Of a DNA stretch of 64,000 nucleotides, positions 38,434 to 46,385 are shown piece after piece. A program made the position numbers and the translations under genes. This DNA comes from Burkholderia paludis (GTDB lineage: Bacteria; Pseudomonadota; Gammaproteobacteria; Burkholderiales; Burkholderiaceae): NCBI RefSeq assembly GCF_000732615.1, contig NZ_JPGL01000017.1, positions 1 to 64,000 on the forward strand, written 5' to 3'. Numbering within the stretch: position 1 is the first letter of the stretch; every line of letters begins with the position of its first letter. The notes beneath the pieces are model-generated. The model saw nothing but the letters and a program-made list of their open reading frames with translations. It did not search any database and was not told where the DNA came from.

Positions 38434-38889
38434 TCAGGCCGCGATGCGCTTCTGCATGAATACGCTCAACGGGTCGTCCGCGTAATCGCCGAACGGCCCG
38501 CGGCGCTCATATCCCGCGGACGCATACAAGGCCAGCGCCTCGTGTTGACAAGGGCCGGTTTCCAGCCGGAGCACCGTACAGCCGAGCTCGATTGCCCGCG
38601 ACTCGAGCCTCGCCATGAGTGTCCTGGCGATGCCCTGCCCACGGCCGCGCGGGCTGACGTACATGCGCTTCAGTTCGCCGAATCCGGGGTGGAGGACGAT
38701 CGCCCCGCAGCCGACGGCCTGACCGTCGCCGTCCCGTGCGACGGCAAACAGCACATTGGCTTGCTTCAGCGACGCGATATCCACGACATGCCGGCTCTCG
38801 GGCGGGTACAGCGTGTCCTGGTACGCGTCCAGATCGGCGATGAGGGCGATGACGTCGGCCTGGTCGGGAGATTCGAAAGCAATGGTCAT
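38434..38889 (-). CDS. GNAT-family N-acetyltransferase
   Basis: A 151-residue acetyl-CoA-dependent acetyltransferase. The acetyl-CoA-binding motif A is RMYVSPRGRGQGIARTLMAR, followed by LGCTVLRLETGPCQHEALAL and YASAGYERRGPFGDY, typical of the GNAT fold. The acceptor is unknown. The gene is near but not overlapping the downstream hypothetical gene and appears to be transcribed alone. Confidence 0.9.
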   Translation of the reverse strand: MTIAFESPDQADVIALIADLDAYQDTLYPPESRHVVDIASLKQANVLFAVARDGDGQAVGCGAIVLHPGFGELKRMYVSPRGRGQGIARTLMARLESRAIELGCTVLRLETGPCQHEALALYASAGYERRGPFGDYADDPLSVFMQKRIAA

Positions 38890-38967
38890 GACGGAAAGGG
38901 CTGGCAGGGTTGGCGAAAGCGCAACGGAACGGCCGGTCGACCCGGCGGCAGTCGATGCCGTTGCGTC

Positions 38968-39756
38968 CTATCGGACGACGGCATCGACCATCGCCTGTAC
39001 TTCGGACAGCAGCCGCGCATAGTACTTCTGTCGCGGCACATGCGTGTCGTAACAAGCCTTGCGCTGTTCATCGGTCAGCCCTTCCGCATTGCAGGCGGCG
39101 ATCGCCGGCAACGTCGCATCCCGCCACAGGATGTAGGCCCGCTCCCCCTGCCGGATCGATACCGCCATCGTGCTCGGCGCATCCGGCATCCCGTCCTGGC
39201 TGTGACCCAACAGCAACGCCTTCACCACGGCGTCGGCCGGCTTGCGCTTCACCGGCAATTCGGTGAAGCGGAACGCCATCGCGTCGTCGTCGAAGATGTC
39301 GGCGTAAAACGTCTCGTTGTCGAAAATGGCCGCGACGTCGTCCGGCGACTTGATCCCCGCATCCGCCGTCGCCACCCAGGCCTTCAGCAGCGGCACCGTC
39401 GTCACGACGAGACTCACCTTTCCGTCGTTCGATTTCAGGAACAGGCCGTCCGGCCCGGGCGTCGTCCCGCCGTCGATGTAGAGGCCGTCGACGGTGCTCC
39501 CCGCCTTCGCGGGAAACCCTTTCGCGTCGACCTTCCCGACCAGTTTCGCGAGCCGCGCGTTGACCTCCGGCGTGTACTTCTTGTCCAGCGCCATCTTGTC
39601 GTCCCATTGCGCCGCGCCGATCTCGTCGGTGGCCTGCTTGCGATAGGCCAGATACGCATCGGTGGGCGACCGGATCATCTTCGCCCCGACCACCGCAACG
39701 ACCGCGACGAGCGCCACCGCTCCCGCGCCGGCCTTCCATCCGAAAAAGCGCTTCAT
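38968..39756 (-). CDS. Hypothetical membrane-anchored protein
   Basis: A 262-residue protein of unknown function. Residues about 8-26 (KAGAGAVALVAVVAVVGAKM) form one membrane segment or an uncleaved signal, so the rest is probably periplasmic. The remainder is soluble and charged, with AYLAYRKQATDEIGAAQWDD near the start and GLTDEQRKACYDTHVPRQKY near the end. I recognise no domain. It lies downstream of the chemoreceptor gene, with a terminator-like hairpin between them, so it probably has its own promoter. The start was set at ATG 39756, where the hydrophobic segment begins. Confidence 0.7.
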   Translation of the reverse strand: MKRFFGWKAGAGAVALVAVVAVVGAKMIRSPTDAYLAYRKQATDEIGAAQWDDKMALDKKYTPEVNARLAKLVGKVDAKGFPAKAGSTVDGLYIDGGTTPGPDGLFLKSNDGKVSLVVTTVPLLKAWVATADAGIKSPDDVAAIFDNETFYADIFDDDAMAFRFTELPVKRKPADAVVKALLLGHSQDGMPDAPSTMAVSIRQGERAYILWRDATLPAIAACNAEGLTDEQRKACYDTHVPRQKYYARLLSEVQAMVDAVVR

Positions 39757-39795
39757 TTTTATTGACGTCACCGAATCCCGCGCCGACAGATCAAA

Positions 39796-39821
39796 CGGCT
39801 GCCGCGAATCCACGGCAGCCG
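39796..39821 (-). terminator. Rho-independent terminator downstream of the chemoreceptor gene
   Basis: On the minus strand a 9-bp perfect stem (CGGCTGCCG) with an 8-nt loop is followed by TTTGATC. It lies 40-65 bp beyond the chemoreceptor stop and separates that gene from the hypothetical gene at 38968-39756. Confidence 0.65.
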
Positions 39822-39860
39822 CCCCTCAGAAACGCGACATTCTAAAACGCAAACCGGACT

Positions 39861-41723
39861 TCATTCATCCACCTTGAAAGCCGACACCAGCCGGGTCAGC
39901 TCCGCCGCCTGCTGCTTCAGGCTCGCCGCCGCCGCCGCGCTTTCCTCCACCAGCGCCGCGTTCTGCTGCGTCATCTGGTCGAGCGACTGCACCGCGTCGC
40001 CGATCTGGTCGATGCCGGCGCTCTGCTCCAGGCTCGCCTCGGCAATCTCGCTCATCATCGCGCTCACCCCCTGCACCTGCGACACGACATCGCTCATCAC
40101 CTTGCCCGCATCGCTGACCAGCCGCGACCCGGCGCTCACCGTGCCCGCGCTGTGCTCGATCAGCGCCTTGATCTCCTTCGCCGCCTGCGCGCTGCGCTGC
40201 GCCAGATTCCGCACTTCCGACGCGACCACCGCGAACCCGCGCCCCTGCTCGCCGGCCCGCGCCGCCTCGACGGCGGCGTTCAGCGCGAGAATGTTCGTCT
40301 GGAACGAGATGCTGTCGATCATCACGATGATCTCGGAGATCCGCTGCGACGCGTCGCTGATCTCGCGCATCGTGCTCACGACCTCGCCCACCACCTGCCC
40401 GCCGCGCGCCGCCGTATCCGATGCGCCGTTGATCATCCGCGCGGCCGTCGTCGCCGTCTCCGTGTTGTTCCGCACCACGGCCGTGATCTCTTCCATCGAC
40501 GAAGCCGTCCGTTCCAGGTTGCTCGACTGCCCTTCGGTACGCTCGCTGAGATCCGCGTTCCCCGACGCGATCTGCGCCGAACCGGTCGCGATCGACGCGG
40601 AAGCCGTGCGAATCCGGTGGACCAGCGTCGACAGCGACGACACGAACCGGTTGAACGCATCCGACAGTTGCCCGATCTCGTCCTGGCTCTCGACCGTCAT
40701 CCGGCGCGTGAGGTCGCCCTGGCCGCTGGCGATCTCCGACAGCAGCGTCGCCGCCCGGCGGATCGGCGCGGCGATCGCGCGCCCGACCAGCCAGATCACG
40801 AGCAGCGCGACGCCGAGCCCCGCCACCGCCGCGACCAGCGCCGCGCTGCGGATCGCGCGCGTCACGGGCCCGAGCAGTTCCGCCTGCGGCACCTCGACGA
40901 CGACGTACGCGTTCAGCTCCGGAATGAACGACGTGGCGATGAAGCGCGCGCCGCCGTCGCCGTCGTAGCTCAGGTACGCATACGGCTTGCCGGCCAGCAG
41001 CGTCGACGACGCGTCGCCGGGCAGCCCCTGCTGGTCCTTCAGGAAGTGCTTGCCGTCGATCAGCGACGAATCGCGATGCATCATGATCGCGCCGTCGGGG
41101 CGCACGAGATACGCGAACCCGGTCTCGCCGATCCGGTACGACGCGATGCCCTTCGCGAGCGCATCGACGGACAGGCTCATGCAGGCCGCGCCGATCGGCG
41201 CGCCGTCGAGCTCGATGCGGCTGTTGATGAACATCATGTAGCCGCCGACCGTCACCTCGCGGTCCATGTTCACGTCGAACGCCTTGCCCGACGCCAGGAA
41301 GCCGGTCAGCCAGCGGTCCTGGTCGGTCACCTTCCGCTGCAGGCCGGCTTCGTTGTAGTAGTTGCCGCTCTTCACGGACACCCACTGCACCGACGCGGCC
41401 TTCTGCTCGTCCTTCACGTTCTTCGCGAGCTGGATCCAGTTGCGCGTGCCGGCGTCGGGTTCGCCGTCGGCTTCCCATTGCAGCAGGAACGCGTCGCGCG
41501 CGAGGATGCGCGACGCGGCGATCGGCCCGGCCATCTGCCGCTGCACGTCGGCGCGGATGCCGTTCAAGGCCGTCGGCAGTTCCTCGCGCACGACGCGATC
41601 GCGCACGGCGTTGCCGATCAGGCGAAGGCTGAGCCCGCTCGAAATCGCGACGAACACGAGCAGGCAGCTCGTCATGCTGAAAATCAGCTTGTTCTGAATG
41701 GAAAGCTTGCGCCAGAAATGCAT
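39861..41723 (-). CDS. Methyl-accepting chemotaxis protein
   Basis: A 620-residue chemoreceptor. Transmembrane segment 1 is near residues 12-33. A periplasmic dCache-type sensor follows ([20 protein letters not shown] and [16 protein letters not shown] are typical), then TM2 ([20 protein letters not shown]), a HAMP domain and a long MA signalling domain. The hairpin tip is [20 protein letters not shown] followed by [20 protein letters not shown]. It should relay a periplasmic ligand signal to CheA/CheW. The gene is downstream of the MotB-like gene and may use its own promoter. The ligand is unknown, and there is no CheR-tethering pentapeptide at the C-terminus. Confidence 0.92.
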   Translation of the reverse strand: MHFWRKLSIQNKLIFSMTSCLLVFVAISSGLSLRLIGNAVRDRVVREELPTALNGIRADVQRQMAGPIAASRILARDAFLLQWEADGEPDAGTRNWIQLAKNVKDEQKAASVQWVSVKSGNYYNEAGLQRKVTDQDRWLTGFLASGKAFDVNMDREVTVGGYMMFINSRIELDGAPIGAACMSLSVDALAKGIASYRIGETGFAYLVRPDGAIMMHRDSSLIDGKHFLKDQQGLPGDASSTLLAGKPYAYLSYDGDGGARFIATSFIPELNAYVVVEVPQAELLGPVTRAIRSAALVAAVAGLGVALLVIWLVGRAIAAPIRRAATLLSEIASGQGDLTRRMTVESQDEIGQLSDAFNRFVSSLSTLVHRIRTASASIATGSAQIASGNADLSERTEGQSSNLERTASSMEEITAVVRNNTETATTAARMINGASDTAARGGQVVGEVVSTMREISDASQRISEIIVMIDSISFQTNILALNAAVEAARAGEQGRGFAVVASEVRNLAQRSAQAAKEIKALIEHSAGTVSAGSRLVSDAGKVMSDVVSQVQGVSAMMSEIAEASLEQSAGIDQIGDAVQSLDQMTQQNAALVEESAAAAASLKQQAAELTRLVSAFKVDE

Positions 41724-41733
41724 GGGGAACCCT

Positions 41734-41771
41734 CGATAACCGCTCGGTCTGAGCCAGTTTGGGTTATCGGC
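41734..41771. promoter_or_regulatory. Inverted repeat upstream of the chemoreceptor gene, including a GCCGATAA sigma-28-like -10
   Basis: CGATAACC (41734-41741) and GGTTATCG (41762-41769) are perfect 8-bp arms around a 20-bp spacer. On the minus strand 41764-41771 reads GCCGATAA, the exact sigma-28 -10, but the expected TAAA is not at the right distance. It may be a weak flagellar-class promoter or a separate operator. Confidence 0.4.
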
Positions 41772-41882
41772 AGGCAGGCGCGGAACCGCATCGCTGATTT
41801 CAGATGTCGATCATGCGGGATTTGTTATGTTGTTGTCAGGTGGGCCGATGCGGCCGGTCGCGCCCGGTCGCGCGCACGCCGG

Positions 41883-42542
41883 TCAGTATGCGACGAAGAT
41901 CGTCACGCGCCGGTTCCTCGCGCGCGCCGCCGCATCGTCGCCCGTCACGAGCGGCTGCGTATCGGCCCGCCCGATCGCCGCGAGCCGGTGCGGCGCCACG
42001 CCGCGCTCGGTCAGGTAGCGCACGACGCTCCCGGCGCGCGCCGACGACAGCTCCCAGTTCGATTCGTATTTCGCGTTCGCGATCGGCACGCTGTCCGTGT
42101 GCCCCTCGACGAGGATGTCGCCGGTCGCGTGATCGCCCAGCGCCTGCGCGATCCGGTCCAGCACCGGCGCGGCATCGGGCAGCAGCCGCGCGTCGCCGAC
42201 ATTGAACAGGATCTTCGCGTCGATGCCGATCTCGACGCCGTGCGGCGCCTTCACGAGCGATATCCGGCCATCCGTCTTCAGCGTATCGAGCAGCGCGAGC
42301 CACGCCGGCGCGCGCCCGGGCGGGGCGGCGTCCGCCGCGCCGCCGGCATGCCGCGCGAGCGTCTGGTAGCGCGCATCGAGCGCGTTGTACTTCGCCAGCT
42401 GGAGCACGTACAGCGCCAGGAACAGCACCATCAGCGTCGTGATGAGGTCCGCGTACGAAATCAGCCAGCGGCCGGATTGCGCGCCTTCGGGTTCGTCGTG
42501 GTCGCGATCGGCGGCCGAGGCGCCGTCAGTTCGAGCAGTCAT
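41883..42542 (-). CDS. MotB-like stator protein (OmpA/MotB domain)
   Basis: A 219-residue inner-membrane protein with one N-terminal helix. The proton-binding Asp is D32 in SYADLITTLMVLFLALYVLQ, matching MotB. A plug/linker and a C-terminal peptidoglycan-binding OmpA-like domain follow, with VEGHTDSVPIANAKYESNWE and LSSARAGSVVRYL. The protein is shorter than canonical flagellar MotB (about 300 residues). It is 39 bp downstream of the MotA-like gene. Its context (FliG-like, MotA-like and chemoreceptor genes) suggests an accessory stator anchored to peptidoglycan. Confidence 0.9.
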   Translation of the reverse strand: MTARTDGASAADRDHDEPEGAQSGRWLISYADLITTLMVLFLALYVLQLAKYNALDARYQTLARHAGGAADAAPPGRAPAWLALLDTLKTDGRISLVKAPHGVEIGIDAKILFNVGDARLLPDAAPVLDRIAQALGDHATGDILVEGHTDSVPIANAKYESNWELSSARAGSVVRYLTERGVAPHRLAAIGRADTQPLVTGDDAAARARNRRVTIFVAY

Positions 42543-42581
42543 GCGGTCGGTGATCCAGGTTCGTCCTGCGGCACGCGCCCA

Positions 42582-43346
42582 TCATGCGAGCGACTCGGCC
42601 GCGCGGCCGCGCACGTCGCCGGTCAGGCGCGTTTCGATCGTATGCGGCGATTCCTTGCGCGAAATCGCCAGCAATCCGTCGAGATACAGCTTGCGAAACC
42701 GCAGCTCGCTGTCGATCTGCGCGCGCAGCTTGCCGTACAGCGGCAGGAACACGAGGTTCGCCAGCGCCAGCCCGTACAGCGTCGCGATGAACGCGACCGC
42801 GATGCCCGGCCCGAGCTGCGCCGGTTCGAGCATGTGGCTCGTCACCTGCACGAGCCCGAGCACCGAGCCGAGGATGCCGAACGTCGGCGCATAGCCGCCT
42901 GCCTGCTGCCACACGCGCGCGGCGGCCAGGCGGCTGCGCTCGTACGCGTCGAGTTCGCGCTGCAGCGCATCCTCGAGCACGGCGGTCGACACGCCGTTCG
43001 CCAGCAGTTCGAGCCCGCGGCGCGCGAACGGATGGATGCCGCTCACATCCATCGACTCGAATGCGAGCAGCCCGTTCAGCTTGGCGCGGTCGCCCCATTC
43101 GAGCAGGTCGGACAGGTTCTGGCGATCGACCTCGCGCGCCCGCACGAACGCGAGCCGCAACTGCTTCACCGCGTCGAGGAAACGCGCCCACGTGTTCTGG
43201 ATCATCACGGCGCCGAGCGTGCCGCCAAGCACGATGACGAGCGCCTCGAACTGGAACAGCATCGGGAAATGCCCGCCTTCCAGCGCGAAACCGAACACGA
43301 TCGCCGCACCGCCAAGCACCACACCGGCCAGGGTCAAGAGGTCCAT
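42582..43346 (-). CDS. MotA-like proton-channel protein
   Basis: A 254-residue inner-membrane protein with four hydrophobic segments. The MotA signature GGYAPTFGILGSVLGLVQVT sits in the third, and an initial GGTLGAVMIQNTWARF segment is typical of MotA/TolQ/ExbB. It should form the ring of a stator with the MotB-like protein and conduct protons. The cytoplasmic loop is rich in charges (for example VREDVRQ-type stretches), as needed for contact with a rotor FliG-like domain. It begins 13 bp after the CNBD-FliG chimera gene, so the three form a tight cluster. Confidence 0.9.
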   Translation of the reverse strand: MDLLTLAGVVLGGAAIVFGFALEGGHFPMLFQFEALVIVLGGTLGAVMIQNTWARFLDAVKQLRLAFVRAREVDRQNLSDLLEWGDRAKLNGLLAFESMDVSGIHPFARRGLELLANGVSTAVLEDALQRELDAYERSRLAAARVWQQAGGYAPTFGILGSVLGLVQVTSHMLEPAQLGPGIAVAFIATLYGLALANLVFLPLYGKLRAQIDSELRFRKLYLDGLLAISRKESPHTIETRLTGDVRGRAAESLA

Positions 43347-43359
43347 GCGTGCGCTCCCG

Positions 43360-44655
43360 TCATGCGTCCGTTGCCGAAGCGACAGGCGCGGCGCCCGCCG
43401 CGGGCGCTTTCGCCGCGCGCACGGCATCCAGCACGCGCTGCTCGATGTCCTCGACCTCGAGCGGGTCGAGCTTGAGTTCGCGGCGCATCACCCACGACAC
43501 CTCGTTGCGCCGCGCCTCGGTCATCACCGAGAACAGCTTGTCGGCCACCGCGCGATCGTCGAGGCTCGCGATCAGCTTCGCGAGATCGTACGTATCGAAC
43601 GCGCTGACGACGTCGAACAGCGTGCGCGAGTCGACCCGCACGAGATCCTCCAGCGCGCGCACGTCGCCGCCGCGGCGCGGATTGCGCCGCGAGAAATACG
43701 CCACGCCCTTTTGCTCGACGTAGCTGAGCACCTTCGACTTGCGGAACGCGAACACCTCGTCCGCGATCTCGCCGTTCGACAGCTTGCTGAGCAACAGCGT
43801 CTTCTCGACGCCGATCAACGATTCGAGATCGACCAGCTCGATCAGCTCGAGTTCGCTGTTGATCGACAGGTCGAGATCGTGATCGGCCACCTGCTGCGCG
43901 CGATCGATCACGCGTGCGGCGTCGAAGGTCACGACCTGGCGCGCATCGGACGACGCCGCATGGTCGATCGTCCCGCCGGCATGGTCCGCCTGCGCGGCCT
44001 CGATCGTGACGAGATTGAGCTTCTCCATGCGTCGCAGCATCGCGAGCACGTGCGGCCGCGAATGGCCGGCGATCGCGCGGCACTTGCGGATCACGTCGGC
44101 AAGCGGCACCGAGGTTTCGGCCGCATGCACCTGCATCGGCCGGCGCGCCCACGTGTCGCCGCCCTCGCGCGCGTCGGCGCCCGCCATCAGCGCCAGCACG
44201 TGCGCATACGACAGCACGCCCGGCATGAAGTCGGCATGCGTATAGGTCGCGAGCTGGTCGTCCTTGCGCTTCACGCGGCGGATCAGCGTCCGCACGATAT
44301 GACGCAGCAGCGCCGACACGCGCTCGATTTCATCATCGAGCATGGCGGTCGGCACGACCGTAAGCTGACAGAATGAAAGCGCCTTCGCCGTATGGGCGCG
44401 CGGCTCGGCCGCGAGCAACGCGGATTCGCCGAAGAACTCGCCACGGCCGAGCGTCGCGACGACGACACGCTTGTCGTCGCATCGCGTGGACAGCTCGACC
44501 TTGCCGTCCGTGATCAGAAAGATGACGGGCTCGCCCGCAAAACCCTCGGAGTAAATGATTTCTCCGGGCGCCGCCGTACGCGTCCACGATTGCTGACGAT
44601 TCAAATCGATTCCCCTGCTGCGCTGACTTTCTTGTCCGGCGGCGCCGCGCTTCAT
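43360..44655 (-). CDS. Chimeric protein: cyclic-nucleotide-binding domain + winged-helix-like segment + FliG-C-like domain
   Basis: A 431-residue cytoplasmic protein. Residues about 22-128 are a cyclic-nucleotide-binding domain with a phosphate-binding cassette (GEFFGESALLAAEPRAHTA, E77, R86, T89) and the cap-helix region RHIVRTLIRRVKRK. Residues about 181-218 (SVPLADVIRKCRAIAGHSRP, HVLAMLRRMEKLNLVTIE) look like a degenerate Crp-type winged helix. Residues about 260-415 resemble FliG middle/C domains: LVRVDSRTLFDVVSAFDTYD, LAKLIASLDDRAVADKLFSV and LDPLEVEDIEQRV match FliG-C in order. The usual DD pair of FliG-C appears as RE. MotA- and MotB-like genes follow directly. The FliG match is by eye. 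Confidence 0.7.
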   Translation of the reverse strand: MKRGAAGQESQRSRGIDLNRQQSWTRTAAPGEIIYSEGFAGEPVIFLITDGKVELSTRCDDKRVVVATLGRGEFFGESALLAAEPRAHTAKALSFCQLTVVPTAMLDDEIERVSALLRHIVRTLIRRVKRKDDQLATYTHADFMPGVLSYAHVLALMAGADAREGGDTWARRPMQVHAAETSVPLADVIRKCRAIAGHSRPHVLAMLRRMEKLNLVTIEAAQADHAGGTIDHAASSDARQVVTFDAARVIDRAQQVADHDLDLSINSELELIELVDLESLIGVEKTLLLSKLSNGEIADEVFAFRKSKVLSYVEQKGVAYFSRRNPRRGGDVRALEDLVRVDSRTLFDVVSAFDTYDLAKLIASLDDRAVADKLFSVMTEARRNEVSWVMRRELKLDPLEVEDIEQRVLDAVRAAKAPAAGAAPVASATDA

Positions 44656-44674
44656 GCGCGATCATCGCCGCCGT

Positions 44675-44710
44675 ACCCCGTGTCCCCGTTTACGACACGC
44701 GACACGGGGT
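44675..44710. terminator. Hairpin upstream of the chimeric FliG-like gene
   Basis: Perfect 10-bp arms ACCCCGTGTC (44675-44684) and GACACGGGGT (44701-44710) around a 16-nt loop. On the plus strand it is followed by TTCTTT, a terminator shape, but no plus-strand gene ends here. On the minus strand it sits in the leader of the chimeric gene and could modulate read-through from the upstream genes. Confidence 0.45.
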
Positions 44711-44885
44711 TCTTTAACGTCGGCGCCGGTCGCCGGCGCGGCATCGGTTACGAATCGTTTGCGCGAGCATCCCGGCGCGATGCGTCCGGAAATGCGGCAG
44801 ACAGCCGCACGTGCCGCGGCGCGCGCCGGCCGGCCGCACGCCGGGCTCCGGGCCTGCACCGCACCCGGCCGCCAATACGCAACGC

Positions 44886-45407
44886 TCATTCATGCAGGCC
44901 CCACGACACGAGCACCGCGTGGATGTTGCGCGCGTATTCGTCCCGCAAGCGCGGCGTTTCCGAGTGATACGCACCGATCGCCTGCCAGGTGTTCCCGTAG
45001 CGGACCATCTTGCGCTTCAGCATCCACGCCGCGACGTAGATGTTCACGCACGCGTCCTTCAGTGCGCCCGGCGGCACACCGTAGCGGCGCAGTTCGCCGA
45101 AGTGCACCGAGTTGATCTGGGTCTGGCCGACGTCGATGCTGCCGTCCGCGTTGCGGTGCACGGCCGCGGGATTGCCCTTCGATTCGTACCAGGCGATCGC
45201 GCGCAGGATCTGCGGGTTGACGCCCTGATAGCCGGCCGCGCGTTCGAAACAGGCGCCGTCGGGCACCGCGTCGTCCGCCCGCGCCGGCGCGACGTACAGC
45301 GCACCCAGCAGCATCGCGGCCCCCAGCCACGACAGGGCGGCCGATCGCATCGGGAACAAGCGGGGGCGGCGCGGCGCGCATCCGCCGCATCGATCGTGCC
45401 GCTTCAT
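44886..45407 (-). CDS. Lytic transglycosylase (SLT/IagB-like)
   Basis: A 173-residue exported enzyme that cleaves peptidoglycan glycan strands. The catalytic Glu is in RAIAWYESKGNPAAVH (SLT motif ES), followed by GSIDVGQTQINSVHF and YAAWML-like segments typical of IagB/IpgF-type small transglycosylases. The signal sequence core SAALSWLGAAMLLGALYVAPARA lies near residues 22-44, so initiation may be at the in-frame ATG 45350. The stop-start overlap (ATGA, 45404-45407) with the upstream gene supports coupled translation. Local opening of the wall would suit a motor or envelope-spanning apparatus. Confidence 0.87.
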   Translation of the reverse strand: MKRHDRCGGCAPRRPRLFPMRSAALSWLGAAMLLGALYVAPARADDAVPDGACFERAAGYQGVNPQILRAIAWYESKGNPAAVHRNADGSIDVGQTQINSVHFGELRRYGVPPGALKDACVNIYVAAWMLKRKMVRYGNTWQAIGAYHSETPRLRDEYARNIHAVLVSWGLHE

Positions 45408-45787
45408 TGCGTCATCGCCAGCGCAGCGGCGCCGGCGCCTGTCGGACGCGATTCACGCGCGCCTTTCGCCAGCGCGTCGTCGAGCTTCCTGTCCTCGGCC
45501 GCGAGCACCGCACGCGACGCCTCGGTCACGACGAGATGCACCTGAAACTCCGGCGCCTTCTTCGCGGGCGGCGCGTGGCGCGAGCGCCTCGCGTGGCGCC
45601 CGCCCGCCGGTGCGCTCGCCTGCGCTTCGTCGTCGCCGCCCGCCCCCGGCGGCAGCGACGCGTACGGCGGCAGCGGCGGAAACACCTGGTTGGACGCGGC
45701 CGGGGCGGACGATGTTGCGTCGCCGGGCGGCGCCGCGAACGCGGCGCCGCACACGAGCATGGCCGTACAGATCGACAGTCGTAGCAT
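45404..45787 (-). CDS. Small exported protein of unknown function
   Basis: A 127-residue protein with a clear signal peptide (MLRLSICTAMLVCGAAFA, then APPGDATS). The mature part begins low-complexity and proline-rich (NQVFPPLPPYASLPPGAGGD), continues with a basic tract (RHARRSRHAPPAKKAP), and ends with FQVHLVVTEASRAVLAAEDR. I recognise no domain. Its stop overlaps the start of the lytic transglycosylase gene by 4 bp, and a lipoprotein gene lies 14 bp upstream, so all three are probably one transcription unit. Confidence 0.75.
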   Translation of the reverse strand: MLRLSICTAMLVCGAAFAAPPGDATSSAPAASNQVFPPLPPYASLPPGAGGDDEAQASAPAGGRHARRSRHAPPAKKAPEFQVHLVVTEASRAVLAAEDRKLDDALAKGARESRPTGAGAAALAMTQ

Positions 45788-45801
45788 CGCGGGATCTCCT
45801 G

Positions 45802-46194
45802 TTACCGGGTCTGGGTCGGTTCGACCTGCACGCTGTACGGCCGGCAACTCCCGGCCGCAACGTTCTCGACACGCACCGATGCGGCGCGCGGCGTCGCGAT
45901 GCCGCGCCGGAGCGACTGGTTCAGGTAGCCGAAATCCTGCGGCAGCGCAGCCACGCGGATCGTCATCGGCTGCGACTGCTTCGACGCCAGCGCGCCGACT
46001 TTCGCCAGCATCGCGGTCAGTTGGGGATCGCGTGCGCCGAGCGCATCGGCGGGTATGACGAAATCGACGAGCGGCGTCGACGCGGAAGACGCGTCGTCGC
46101 GCGCATTCGCGTCCTGACCTCCGGAGCGGAGTTGGGCGCAGCCGGCCGACATGACCAACGCAGCGGCACAGACAAGCATGACGAACGGTTTCAC
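45802..46194 (-). CDS. Small lipoprotein, first gene of the motor-associated cluster
   Basis: A 130-residue lipoprotein. The signal and lipobox MKPFVMLVCAAALVMSAGC put the acylated Cys at residue 19. The mature protein has VDFVIPADALGARDPQLTAM and a C-terminal segment VRVENVAAGSCRPYSVQVEP. I recognise no family. The residues after the Cys (AQL) do not include Asp at +2, so transport to the outer membrane is expected. It begins 30 bp downstream of a perfect sigma-28 promoter, which marks it as the first gene of the unit. Confidence 0.78.
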   Translation of the reverse strand: MKPFVMLVCAAALVMSAGCAQLRSGGQDANARDDASSASTPLVDFVIPADALGARDPQLTAMLAKVGALASKQSQPMTIRVAALPQDFGYLNQSLRRGIATPRAASVRVENVAAGSCRPYSVQVEPTQTR

Positions 46195-46223
46195 GTATTT
46201 CTCTAGCGGTCAGTGGACCTGCG

Positions 46224-46250
46224 TTATCGGCAGCGCGCGGACGATGTTTA
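46224..46250 (-). promoter_or_regulatory. Sigma-28 (FliA) promoter
   Basis: On the minus strand: TAAA (46247-46250), a 15-bp spacer, then GCCGATAA (46224-46231). Both elements and the spacing match the flagellar sigma-28 consensus exactly. It lies 30 bp upstream of the lipoprotein gene that heads the motor-associated cluster. Confidence 0.85.
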
Positions 46251-46264
46251 CCCCGATCGCGCGT

Positions 46265-46298
46265 GAAGCCCGCCGCGCGGGATCGCGCGGCGGGCTTC
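46265..46298. terminator. 15-bp hairpin downstream of the GST gene
   Basis: Perfect arms GAAGCCCGCCGCGCG (46265-46279) and CGCGCGGCGGGCTTC (46284-46298) around a 4-nt loop. It lies between the GST stop codon and the sigma-28 promoter and insulates the two minus-strand units. It lacks a strong T-run. Confidence 0.6.
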
Positions 46299-46385
46299 GA
46301 TTCCTCTGATTTAAGCGCGGCGTGATCAGACGCCATTCATCCGATCGTTGCACGCATGCCGCGTGTGCCGCGCGCGATCCGGCGC

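Noticed and set aside
41883-43346. Zorya-type anti-phage defence (ZorA/ZorB)
   Set aside because: MotA- and MotB-like pairs occur in Zorya, but no ZorC, ZorD or ZorE helicase or nuclease genes are nearby, the MotA-like protein lacks the long ZorA tail, and the flagellar sigma-28 promoter, FliG-like chimera and chemoreceptor point to motility.
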